Both the position numbers and the translations under genes were made by a program. From Candidatus Aenigmatarchaeota archaeon (GTDB lineage Archaea > Aenigmatarchaeota > Aenigmatarchaeia > JACPZZ01): 18,343 nt of DNA. Positions 1 to 7,282 of this stretch are shown here, piece after piece (within the stretch, counting starts at the first letter, position 1; each line of letters starts with the position of its first letter). The notes beneath the pieces were generated by a model that saw only the letters and a program-made list of their open reading frames with translations, was not told the DNA's origin and did not search any database. Location: the NCBI GenBank assembly GCA_016177205.1, contig JACOVS010000020.1, forward strand, positions 1 to 18,343, written 5' to 3'.

Positions 1-414
1 GTGACGCAGCCAAAAAACAGGCCTCAAACCTTCCTCATAGCGAAGGCGCACGCCACGCTACAACTTTTGTTAAACGGTTGGGCCGTACAAGACGTGTTAT
101 TCGAGGGCGGGCCTGATCTTGTGGCTATGCGGGGGCGCGAAATGGTCAGAGTCAAGACGCGCTACGCCACCAAGAGCGACACGGGCTATGTTTTTTCTTC
201 CGGGGGCAGGCACAAAAAAACGTTCTTTGAGCTCTCCGACAGCAGCGACTTCCTTATCCTGGTCTGTATAAACGCCAACCAGCCGGCCGGGTTCTATGTG
301 TTCCCACACGACAGAGCACCCAAGGCAAAGGCCTTCCTACACAGCGAAAACGGGCCGTTCCCCAAGTACAAGGAGTTTTTCGGCAACTGGAAACCCCTGC
401 AGTGGAAACGATAG
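1..414 (+). CDS. PD-(D/E)XK nuclease-like small protein
   Basis: A 137-residue protein that reads from a GTG at the very edge of the window, so the true start may lie upstream. The layout resembles the small PD-(D/E)XK endonuclease-like family. There is an N-terminal helix (about 12-30), then a GGPDL strand with Asp39, then a strand VRVKTR (about 49-54) carrying Lys52, then a basic loop, and a DFLILVC strand followed by a YVFP strand (about 83-101). In active members the second strand usually reads (E/Q)VK. Here the residue is Arg50, so nuclease activity is doubtful. Its 3' end carries an ORB-like sequence just upstream of the orc1 promoter. The fold call rests on motif spacing alone. No specific function can be given; a Holliday-junction or restriction-type nuclease relative is possible but not shown. 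Confidence 0.6.
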   Translation: MTQPKNRPQTFLIAKAHATLQLLLNGWAVQDVLFEGGPDLVAMRGREMVRVKTRYATKSDTGYVFSSGGRHKKTFFELSDSSDFLILVCINANQPAGFYVFPHDRAPKAKAFLHSENGPFPKYKEFFGNWKPLQWKR

Positions 415-420
415 GGTGGG
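400..420 (+). promoter_or_regulatory. Candidate origin recognition box (ORB-like) upstream of orc1
   Basis: The stretch beginning CAGTGGAAACGATAGGG and ending in TGGG matches, from memory, the core of archaeal ORB elements (a CCAGTGGAAAC half followed by a short spacer and a G-rich tract). It overlaps the last codons and stop of the upstream gene and ends 15 nt before the orc1 TATA box. A second GGAAAC (389-394) occurs 15 nt upstream within AACTGGAAACCCC. The first half also encodes a Gln-Trp-Lys-Arg tail, so coincidence is possible. Its position fits origin binding or Orc1 autoregulation. Confidence 0.4.
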
Positions 421-435
421 CTGCGGACGGCTCGG

Positions 436-443
436 TTTATATA
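436..443 (+). promoter_or_regulatory. TATA box of orc1
   Basis: TTTATATA lies just after the stop of the upstream gene. An archaeal TSS about 26 nt from its centre would fall near 466, which excludes the upstream in-frame ATGs at 402 and 456 and supports ATG 474 with a leader of about 8 nt. Confidence 0.65.
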
Positions 444-473
444 CCAACAATTCAAATGAAATCTTGGTCGTCC

Positions 474-1676
474 ATGACTCAGAGTTCTTTGCAAAAAATA
501 TTCTCCGGTTACCTTAAGGGCGCCAAACTGTTTGTTTCAAAGGACCCGCTGGCGGCGTCGTATGACCCGTCGACCATAACCCACAGGGACAAACAGATGG
601 ACACGGTCGCAGGCATCCTCGCGCCGTGCCTGAGGAACGAGAAGCCCTCCAACACCTTCGTGTACGGGAAAACGGGAACAGGCAAGACGCTCTGCGTCAA
701 GCATGTTGTCAACGAATTAGCCAAGACAGCGTCGGACAACAACATACAGATAAAGGCGGTTTTCATAAACTGCAAGATGAAAAAGGTCGCGGACACGGAG
801 TACAGGGTTCTGGCCCAGCTGTGCAAGGAGTTCGGGTACGCTGTCCCTGCCACAGGGTTGCCTACAAACAGGCTTTACGAAATTTTCTACGAGAGCCTGG
901 ACGCGCAGAAGCAGAATGTGCTGCTTGTCCTGGACGAGATAGACGCGCTCGTGTCAAAAGTTGGGGATAACATACTATACAACCTCACAAGGGTCAACCA
1001 GGACCTGGCGAATGCGAAATTAACGCTGATCGGCGTGACAAACGACCTGTCGTTTTCGGAAACGCTGGACCCGCGCGTAAAGTCCTCTTTAAACGAGGAA
1101 GAAATTGTGTTTCCCCCGTACAACGCCATCGAACTAAGGGACATATTGAACGACCGCGCCAGGGCGGCCTTCGCCGCTGGCGGCGTCAAGGAGGGCGTCA
1201 TACAGAAATGCGCTGCGCTGGCTGCGCAGGAACACGGGGACGCGCGCCGCGCACTCGACCTGCTTCGCGTCGCGGGCGAAATCGCGGAAAGGAACGGCCA
1301 GCAGTTTTTGGAGGAGTCTCATGTTGACCGGGCCCAGGAAAAGATAAACGTGGACAGGGTACTCGAAACCGTGCGCATGCAACCGCGGCAATCGCAGGCC
1401 ATACTATGGTCAATTGCAAACGACCAGAGCCAGAACCTCACAACAGGAGAAACGTACGAAAAATACAAGGAGGTTTGCAAAAAACGCGGGCTCGAAGTTT
1501 TGGGACCGCGCCGCGCCTCGGACCTGATATCAGAGCTGGGCATGCTCGGCATTTTGTCGGTCCGAACAACCTCAAAGGGCCGGCACGGGAGGACAAAAGA
1601 AATCAGCCTCCTCGTTTCAAAACACACGCAGGAAAACATCATCGAAATGCTGAAAAAAGACTTTTATTTTGAGTAG
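474..1676 (+). CDS. orc1: Orc1/Cdc6 replication initiator (AAA+ ATPase)
   Basis: A 400-residue origin-binding initiator that recognises origin repeats and loads the MCM helicase. The AAA+ domain has Walker A GKTGTGKT (65-72), Walker B LVLDEID (151-157), sensor 1 at GVTND (187-191) and sensor 2 around GDARRALD (255-262). The C-terminal part (about 296-400) reads as the winged-helix DNA-binding domain. The length is normal for archaeal Orc1/Cdc6. The open frame continues upstream to an ATG at 402, but the TATA box at 436-443 lies inside that extension, so ATG 474 (MTQSSLQKIF) is chosen. The gene ends one base before the preferred start of the DP1-like gene, so the two are probably cotranscribed. 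All ATPase residues are present and it should be active. Orc1 genes often lie beside the origins they control. Confidence 0.96.
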   Translation: MTQSSLQKIFSGYLKGAKLFVSKDPLAASYDPSTITHRDKQMDTVAGILAPCLRNEKPSNTFVYGKTGTGKTLCVKHVVNELAKTASDNNIQIKAVFINCKMKKVADTEYRVLAQLCKEFGYAVPATGLPTNRLYEIFYESLDAQKQNVLLVLDEIDALVSKVGDNILYNLTRVNQDLANAKLTLIGVTNDLSFSETLDPRVKSSLNEEEIVFPPYNAIELRDILNDRARAAFAAGGVKEGVIQKCAALAAQEHGDARRALDLLRVAGEIAERNGQQFLEESHVDRAQEKINVDRVLETVRMQPRQSQAILWSIANDQSQNLTTGETYEKYKEVCKKRGLEVLGPRRASDLISELGMLGILSVRTTSKGRHGRTKEISLLVSKHTQENIIEMLKKDFYFE

Positions 1677-1677
1677 G

Positions 1678-2706
1678 ATGGCCATGGACAAAGTTTTACT
1701 GAAGAAGCTGCTGGGACAGGGAATAATGGTCACGCCCGACACGGCAGAAGAGGTGACGGAGGGCGATTACGAAAAAATTATGTCAGAGGCGGAACGGCCA
1801 AAAATTCTGGATAACAGAAGACTACACGAAATACGCCGCGGGCAGAAAATCAGGGTAATTTCCGGCGAGGCCCAGCGGGCAGAAGTAACGGCCAAGGATT
1901 TTTTTGAGTACTACAAGAACAAGATAAGGCTTCTCGGGCCGGCGATAATGCGAAAACTAACCGAGAGGCCGGTCTCGATAAACAAGATGCGGACCGGCCA
2001 GCGGAACACGTTGCTGGGCATAGTGCGCGAACCCAGCGAAAACGGGTTTTACCTCGAAGACCTCACAGGAAGGTGCGAGGTTTCAACTAGGGCGCAGGAG
2101 ACCAGGGAAAACGACGTTATCGGCGTAAGCGGCCTGTTTTCCGGGCAGAAGGTGTTCGCGGACCGCGTGGTTTATCCAGAACTGCCCATCAAAAAAGAAA
2201 TCAAGACAACCGACCAGCAGGCAAAACTTTTCTTCGGCCTTGCGAGCGGAAACACCGACGAGGTGGCGGAAAAATTCCAGCGAACGTGGCAGGGGGAAGC
2301 ATGTGGTTTCCTGATAAACCAGGTTCCAGACTTCAGGGAACTAGTCGTCGTGGCGTCCGGCGCGGAACACGCGGAAAAGAAAACTATACGGGCGGCGCAG
2401 GCGAAAATCGCGGTCATGTTAGGAGGGAAAACGTTCCGGGTACAATTTATTCAAGCGACGAAGAACGATTCGGTGGAAAACCTGGCAAGGGCGTCCGGCA
2501 AAAGACGCTACGTAGTTGCTGAAAAAGAAATACCCGCACAGCCCGAAGACGCCAGCATGATAGATGAAGACACGGACATAGTGTTTCTCGGCGAGGCGGA
2601 AAACAGCGGCCACGCCAACTACAAAGGATACACGTTCGTGTCTGCCGGCGACAGGTTTGTGGTCATAGACCTGCGAACCAGGTCAGCCAGCCTCACGGAC
2701 TTTTAA
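1678..2706 (+). CDS. DP1-like DNA polymerase B-subunit with inactivated phosphoesterase domain
   Basis: A 342-residue protein with the architecture of the small subunit (DP1) of archaeal PolD and of eukaryotic polymerase B-subunits, but clearly shorter than a typical DP1. An N-terminal helical segment (1-40, with a LLKKLLGQGIMVTP motif) is followed by an OB fold (about 75-165) containing GIVREPSENGFYLEDLTG and then GVSGLFSGQKVFADRVVYPELP, as in DP1. The remainder aligns in outline with the calcineurin-like phosphoesterase domain, yet its metal-binding signatures are replaced: the DxH site reads FGLASG (186-191), the GD site reads VASGAE (225-230), and the GHxH site reads LGEAEN (304-309) just before NYKGYTF. 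The chain is intact, so this looks like subfunctionalisation and not decay. Two alternative starts are a TTG at 1669 and an ATG at 1684. Placement directly before polB suggests it is the partner of that polymerase. Confidence 0.8.
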   Translation: MAMDKVLLKKLLGQGIMVTPDTAEEVTEGDYEKIMSEAERPKILDNRRLHEIRRGQKIRVISGEAQRAEVTAKDFFEYYKNKIRLLGPAIMRKLTERPVSINKMRTGQRNTLLGIVREPSENGFYLEDLTGRCEVSTRAQETRENDVIGVSGLFSGQKVFADRVVYPELPIKKEIKTTDQQAKLFFGLASGNTDEVAEKFQRTWQGEACGFLINQVPDFRELVVVASGAEHAEKKTIRAAQAKIAVMLGGKTFRVQFIQATKNDSVENLARASGKRRYVVAEKEIPAQPEDASMIDEDTDIVFLGEAENSGHANYKGYTFVSAGDRFVVIDLRTRSASLTDF

Positions 2707-2709
2707 ATT
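2701..2709 (+). promoter_or_regulatory. TATA-like element before polB
   Basis: TTTTAAATT overlaps the stop codon of the DP1-like gene. A start site about 26 nt downstream would fall at about 2731, on the first ATG of polB, giving a leaderless transcript in addition to any readthrough from upstream. Confidence 0.4.
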
Positions 2710-2730
2710 AGGCACAACGATTATACAGTG

Positions 2731-5406
2731 ATGATCATGAAGATGCAGTTGCTGGACACGGATTACGTGATTGTCGAAGACAGACCGATCATTAGGATGT
2801 TCGGGAAGGACGAGGACAACAAAACCGTTTGCGGCTTTGTAAAGGGTTATTTGCCGTATTTTTATGTGCTGGCGAAAACGGGAAAGACCGCGGACCTGGA
2901 AAAATTTATTTCTTCAAAGCCGGACGTTCTCAACCAAGAACGGGCCATGAGGCGGCACCCGCGCGGCTTCTCGAAAGAGCCTGTTGAAATGCTGAAGATC
3001 ACCCTGCGGAATCCGCAAAGGGTTTCGGAAATAAGGGACTCGATAAAGGCCCACCCACTTATCGAAGAAGTTTTTGAGGCTGACATACTTTTTAAATACC
3101 GTTTCATGGCAGATTATGTGGTAAGCGGGATGGGCTGGATAGAAGCCGACACAGCGGACGTGAATACCCACACTGTAAAAACCAATAAGACCGTGAACAT
3201 AACGCGGCTAAAGCCGTTTGAATCAACGACAAACACGCAAACCAAATACTTGGCCATCGACATCGAAACACTTTCCAGGTCCGGTGGCCTGCCAGACCCG
3301 AGCGAGGACGAAATAATCATAATAAGCACGGCCTTTTACCCCGAGGACAAAAACCGGAAATCGCTTGTTTTAACCACGAGGGGCGCCAACTCGGACAGCG
3401 TTATACGTTGCCTCGATGAGACGGAGATGCTGGAAAAACTGAGAACAATCATAGACGACTACGACCCCGACGTGATAACAGGATTCAACATCAACAACTT
3501 TGACATGCCATTCCTGCTGAAAAGAATGGAGGTGGCGAAAATACCGCGTACAATTGGCAGATGCAACGACAAGCCGGCCTACACAAAAGAAATAATGAAA
3601 AACCGCGTGCGCGTGACCGTGCCGGGGCGCGTCGTGGCGGATAGTTATCAACTGATAAAAAGAAATTTCCTGTTCAAACGTTACGGGCTGACTGACGTCT
3701 CAAGAATTCTGCTGAGGCAGGAAAAACTTGACGTTGCGCACTCGGAAATATCCAAGCTTTGGAACAGCGGAGACCCGGGCAAAATAACAAAACTGGTGGA
3801 GTACGCGCGCAAAGACGCCGAACTGGCGCTGGGGCTCATTGTGAAAAAACAGCTCCTCGATAAATACATAGAACTGTCAAAACTAAGCGGCATGCTGCTT
3901 CAGGACAGCCTGGACGGCGGAGAAGCGACGAGGGTCGAAAACCTTCTTTTGCGCGAGTTTAACAAAAAAAGTTATGTTGTGCCGTGCAAGCCGGACTCTT
4001 CGGAAATAAGGAAAAAAGAAAAGGAGAAGGAGGACCAGGGCCTCAAGGGCGGGTTTGTTTTAACCCCGAAAGTAGGTTTGCACGCTGACGGCCTGGTTGT
4101 TGTACTGGACTTCCGCAGCATGTACCCTTCGATCTTCAGGAGCTATAACATCTGCCCGACAACGATAATCACCGGAAACCCGGAAGATGTGGACACCGTA
4201 AAAACCCCGGCCGGGCACACGTTCGTATCGAAAAGCGTGCAGGAGGGGATAATTCCAAGCATCCTCGGAAATCTGCTAGAAGAAAGGTCCAAAGTGAAAC
4301 AGGCCATGAAAAAGGAAACGGACGAGGAAAAACTGAGGATTTTGGACGCGAAGCAACTGGCGCTGAAATTATTGTCCAATTCTTTTTACGGATACACGGG
4401 TTATACGAAGGCCAGGCTGTACATCCTGGACATCGCGAACGCAATAACGTCCTGCGGCCGCCACCTGATACAAACGGTCAACCAGACTGTCGAAAAACAA
4501 TTTGGCTACCAGCCCATATACGGGGATACGGACTCCATAATGATCAAGATACCGGAGACGGATCTGGACAGGGGGTGGGAGACAGGCGTTTCCATAATGC
4601 GTAGAATAAACGGCGAGCTTTCCGGCGCCATGCAGATGGAATTTGAAAAGCTCTTCAAAAGTTTCCTTATATTAACGAAGAAAAGATACGCGGCATGGAG
4701 GTTCGTCAAAGAGAACGGCGCCTGGAAAGACAAAATAGAAATGAAAGGGATCGAAACCGTGAGGCGCGACTGGTGCGAACTTGTTTCCGACACCATGAAT
4801 CGGGCCATAGACATAATATTGAAAAGGGGGGACACCAAGGAGGCGCTGAATTATTTCAACGGCGTAATGAAGGACCTCGCGGAAAACAAAATTCCCATCG
4901 AGAAGCTTGTGATAACGAAAAGCATAACAAAAAGCCCCTCAAGCTATGCTGGTGTGCAGCCGCACATAGAACTGGTAAAGAAGATGCAGAAAAGAAATTC
5001 ACAGGACGCGCCGGGAGTCGGAGACAGGGTGGGATATGTGATAATCAAAGGCAACCAACTTTTATCCAAGCGGACCGAGGATCCGGCGTATGTCAAGGAG
5101 AATAAGCTTGAAATAGACCCCATCTATTACGTCGAAAACCAGCTGTTGCCGCCGATAGAAAGAATTTTCATCGCGCTCGGATTCACAAAATCCGAGTTGC
5201 TGGGCAGGGGCCGGCAAGCGTCATTGATGGAAATGATGCGGGCCAAGCCTGCGAAAAGCAACGTATTCGACGGTTTTATATGCGCAACCTGCGGTAACAG
5301 CTACGCATCCGCGCCGCTAACAGGGTTGTGCCAGTGCGGCGGGAAAATGCAGATAAAAACGCCCACCGGCGCCACGGAAAAAATCGTAGTGCAGCAGGGA
5401 ATCTGA
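2731..5406 (+). CDS. polB: Family B DNA polymerase with C-terminal Cys4 zinc-ribbon-like tail
   Basis: An 891-residue replicative-type DNA polymerase with 3'-5' proofreading. Exonuclease motifs are Exo I DIE (177-179), Exo II NINNFD (253-258) and Exo III YARKD (358-362). Polymerase motifs are A DFRSMYPSI (460-468), B KLLSNSFYG (546-554) and C YGDTDS (597-602), followed by KKRY (650-653). All catalytic acids are present and no intein interrupts the motifs. Unusual for euryarchaeal PolB is the C-terminal module: C851-x2-C854, then C867-x-C869, about 20 residues before the end. In eukaryotic replicative polymerases, and in PolD DP2, Cys-rich C-terminal modules bind the B-subunit or DP1. Here a DP1-like gene lies directly upstream. 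The start is uncertain among GTG 2728 and ATG 2731, 2737 and 2743; 2731 fits the TATA position. Confidence 0.97.
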   Translation: MIMKMQLLDTDYVIVEDRPIIRMFGKDEDNKTVCGFVKGYLPYFYVLAKTGKTADLEKFISSKPDVLNQERAMRRHPRGFSKEPVEMLKITLRNPQRVSEIRDSIKAHPLIEEVFEADILFKYRFMADYVVSGMGWIEADTADVNTHTVKTNKTVNITRLKPFESTTNTQTKYLAIDIETLSRSGGLPDPSEDEIIIISTAFYPEDKNRKSLVLTTRGANSDSVIRCLDETEMLEKLRTIIDDYDPDVITGFNINNFDMPFLLKRMEVAKIPRTIGRCNDKPAYTKEIMKNRVRVTVPGRVVADSYQLIKRNFLFKRYGLTDVSRILLRQEKLDVAHSEISKLWNSGDPGKITKLVEYARKDAELALGLIVKKQLLDKYIELSKLSGMLLQDSLDGGEATRVENLLLREFNKKSYVVPCKPDSSEIRKKEKEKEDQGLKGGFVLTPKVGLHADGLVVVLDFRSMYPSIFRSYNICPTTIITGNPEDVDTVKTPAGHTFVSKSVQEGIIPSILGNLLEERSKVKQAMKKETDEEKLRILDAKQLALKLLSNSFYGYTGYTKARLYILDIANAITSCGRHLIQTVNQTVEKQFGYQPIYGDTDSIMIKIPETDLDRGWETGVSIMRRINGELSGAMQMEFEKLFKSFLILTKKRYAAWRFVKENGAWKDKIEMKGIETVRRDWCELVSDTMNRAIDIILKRGDTKEALNYFNGVMKDLAENKIPIEKLVITKSITKSPSSYAGVQPHIELVKKMQKRNSQDAPGVGDRVGYVIIKGNQLLSKRTEDPAYVKENKLEIDPIYYVENQLLPPIERIFIALGFTKSELLGRGRQASLMEMMRAKPAKSNVFDGFICATCGNSYASAPLTGLCQCGGKMQIKTPTGATEKIVVQQGI

Positions 5407-5407
5407 C

Positions 5408-5872
5408 ATGGCGTTGGATGCTATATTGTTCGACTTTGTTAAAGACTATAGTGCGTTCAATATAGCGTCCCTGATGGCGTTTTTCAGCAACATCACGTTC
5501 GTGGTCGTAGGGTTTAGCGCCTTGCCCGTTTTTCGGGAGGGCAGGCAGGCGACCATCGATTATTTTTCGCTGATGATCACGGTAATATCCTTTTCAATTT
5601 TTTTCCAGCAGTTTTTCGCGATCCCACGGCCCGCGCTGGCCGCTGAGTTGACGTACTCGTTCCCGTCAACGCATTCGTCGTCTGCGTTTGCGTGGGCCGG
5701 CTTTATGGGCGGAAAATACAAAAAGTACGAACTGATTTTTTACGTTTTTGCAGTGTTGGTCGCCGTTTCCCGCGTTTACCTGGGCGCGCATTACCCGGTT
5801 GACGTGATCGCGGGTGCACTCTTAGGGTGGTTTGCCGGGAAAGTTATAACGAAGGCCGAGCGTAAACATTAG
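5408..5872 (+). CDS. PAP2-superfamily membrane phosphatase
   Basis: A 154-residue membrane protein of the PAP2 (type 2 phosphatidic acid phosphatase) superfamily, which dephosphorylates lipid phosphates or polyprenyl pyrophosphates at the membrane surface. The signatures are FFAIPRP (69-75, motif 1), PSTH (86-89, motif 2 with His89) and SRVYLGAHYPVD (121-132, motif 3 with Arg122, His128 and Asp132). In motif 1 the usual Lys seven residues before the Arg is Gln67, while the RP pair is kept. About four to five membrane segments are visible and there is a short basic tail. It starts 1 nt after the polB stop, so it probably shares that transcript despite its unrelated role. The substrate cannot be read from sequence. 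Recycling of a dolichyl-pyrophosphate-like carrier would fit the glycosyltransferases further along. Confidence 0.88.
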   Translation: MALDAILFDFVKDYSAFNIASLMAFFSNITFVVVGFSALPVFREGRQATIDYFSLMITVISFSIFFQQFFAIPRPALAAELTYSFPSTHSSSAFAWAGFMGGKYKKYELIFYVFAVLVAVSRVYLGAHYPVDVIAGALLGWFAGKVITKAERKH

Positions 5873-5877
5873 TTTGT

Positions 5878-7224
5878 TCAACATTTGCAGGAAGCATCCG
5901 CACCAGCCGCGAAATTATTGGACGTGAACTCTAACGACCTTTTCACATATTTTTGCCAGTATTTCCAACCGTGATGCCCGAGGGGTGCGGACAAAACACC
6001 TAGGTCTCTAAATGTATTAAACGTGTACTCAATTTTGCTTTTTTTTAGTTTGCTTGCAAAGGCAACGCCGGTGTTTTTGAACGGGTCAAACATTCCCACA
6101 TCCATGTACAAACTTATACCGGTCAATCCTTCTGGGACCCTTAGCCCGGAATATACGCCGCTGTGCCCAGCTCCCGAGAAAAACATTTCAGGATGGTTTA
6201 TAACCATGTAAATCGCCCCGGTTGCGCCATTCGAATTTCCATCCGTGCCTCTATGGTATTTGTCCGGTATCGTCTTGTAGTCAGAATCGATGAACGGTAC
6301 GAGATCTTTTACTATATAATCTTCGTAGTTTCCACATCTTCTTATCGCACTTACCGAGATGCCGGCAATGCTGCACCCGTTCTGGAGTGTCGTACCATCC
6401 GTGTCGGGCATGACTATGATCATTTCCTGAATCGCCCCCTCTTTGATCATGCTGTCCGCTGTTTTGTCTATATTACCAAGGTTCGTCCACGAATCCTCGG
6501 TCGACGGTTCTGCGCCAGCGAACAAATAAAGAACGGGGTATTTTTTATTTGAATAGTCGTAGCCCGGAGGTAGATAAACATTAACGGCCATGACCCTTTC
6601 CAACGATTTGCTATAGAATGTCTTTTTTTCGGTTCTTCCCGAGCCGCTTATTGTCGTTACGTCTTGTCCGCCAAGCGTGCAGCCGTCTTTTGAGTTGACG
6701 TATACCCAGTAACCGTTATCCGGCTCCAGCACAACCACACTTTCATATTTTTGCGTTCGTGCGTCGAGCTTTAGCGCCGCGTCAAATTTCCCCCCGCAGT
6801 CCCCTATGATATCCCCAATGCTTCCAGACCCGGAGACCATGTTCCAGCCTGGTAGAAGCTGTATTTTCATGGTTTCGGGTTTTGCGGGCCCTTCAAAATA
6901 TATAGTACAATCTTCGGCCGGGATAACCAAGTAACCCTTGTCGGGTTCCAACACATCCGGACTTCCCCATGTGCCCGTTTTCGTATCCCAATGATAGATG
7001 TAATTGTTTTTTAATTTCTCTAAGCCACACGTGTTCTTTATATCCGATATTTCTACATTCTTTTTTACAGGAACGGATATCATGTTGGCTGAGGATTTGA
7101 TGAGGGCCAAGGGGTAGCTTGTCGTGGCGCTCTCGTCCGAAGAATACCCGGCCGCGGCGGGCGCCAGGGCCGGAAAAATCACCAGATAAAACGTGAGCAT
7201 CGGTAACAAAGTCGATTTTTTCAT
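5878..7224 (-). CDS. Secreted esterase-D-family alpha/beta hydrolase with two N-terminal repeats
   Basis: A 448-residue protein with a Sec signal peptide (Lys-Lys, a hydrophobic stretch about 4-22, an Ala-rich cleavage region about 21-26). Two imperfect repeats follow (about 45-110 and 124-184), each with an N-M-(I/V)-S start, an LEPD(K/N)GY(L/W)V core and a Cys pair. Residues 195-435 are an esterase-D / putative-esterase (PF00756-type) domain: VYLPPGYDYSNKKYPVLYLF, a nucleophile elbow GNSNG with Ser331, a candidate Asp in DVGMFD (375 or 380) and His418 in GHHGW. Eight cysteines in four nearby pairs (66/106, 143/182, 284/297, 446/448) suggest disulfides outside the cell. The gene is visibly AT-richer than its neighbours, which hints at acquisition. 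It converges with the PAP2 gene, with 5 nt between stop codons. The substrate is unknown; an acyl or feruloyl ester or a cell-wall ester is possible. Confidence 0.85.
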   Translation of the reverse strand: MKKSTLLPMLTFYLVIFPALAPAAAGYSSDESATTSYPLALIKSSANMISVPVKKNVEISDIKNTCGLEKLKNNYIYHWDTKTGTWGSPDVLEPDKGYLVIPAEDCTIYFEGPAKPETMKIQLLPGWNMVSGSGSIGDIIGDCGGKFDAALKLDARTQKYESVVVLEPDNGYWVYVNSKDGCTLGGQDVTTISGSGRTEKKTFYSKSLERVMAVNVYLPPGYDYSNKKYPVLYLFAGAEPSTEDSWTNLGNIDKTADSMIKEGAIQEMIIVMPDTDGTTLQNGCSIAGISVSAIRRCGNYEDYIVKDLVPFIDSDYKTIPDKYHRGTDGNSNGATGAIYMVINHPEMFFSGAGHSGVYSGLRVPEGLTGISLYMDVGMFDPFKNTGVAFASKLKKSKIEYTFNTFRDLGVLSAPLGHHGWKYWQKYVKRSLEFTSNNFAAGADASCKC

Positions 7225-7245
7225 AGTATTGCTTCTGTGCTAACC

Positions 7246-7253
7246 GATTAATA
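7246..7253 (-). promoter_or_regulatory. TATA box of the secreted esterase gene
   Basis: On the minus strand this reads TTATTAAT. Its centre is about 26 nt upstream of ATG 7224, which predicts a leaderless mRNA. A small inverted repeat (CCCT/AGGG around TTAATT) lies just upstream near 7256-7270. Confidence 0.5.
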
Positions 7254-7282
7254 ACCCCTCTTAATTAGGGTAAACGCTGGTG

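Noticed and set aside
402..473. N-terminal extension of Orc1/Cdc6 from ATG 402 or 456
   Set aside because: It overlaps the upstream gene's end and contains the TATA box at 436-443; a start site near 466 leaves ATG 474 as first usable start.
4695..5105. 136-codon frame overlapping polB on the same strand
   Set aside because: Very rich in Arg, Glu and Lys with no motif; it is the shifted reading of conserved PolB sequence.
2731..5406. Intein or inactivation in PolB
   Set aside because: All exonuclease and polymerase motifs are uninterrupted and carry their catalytic acids, and the length is normal for the family with a small C-terminal addition.
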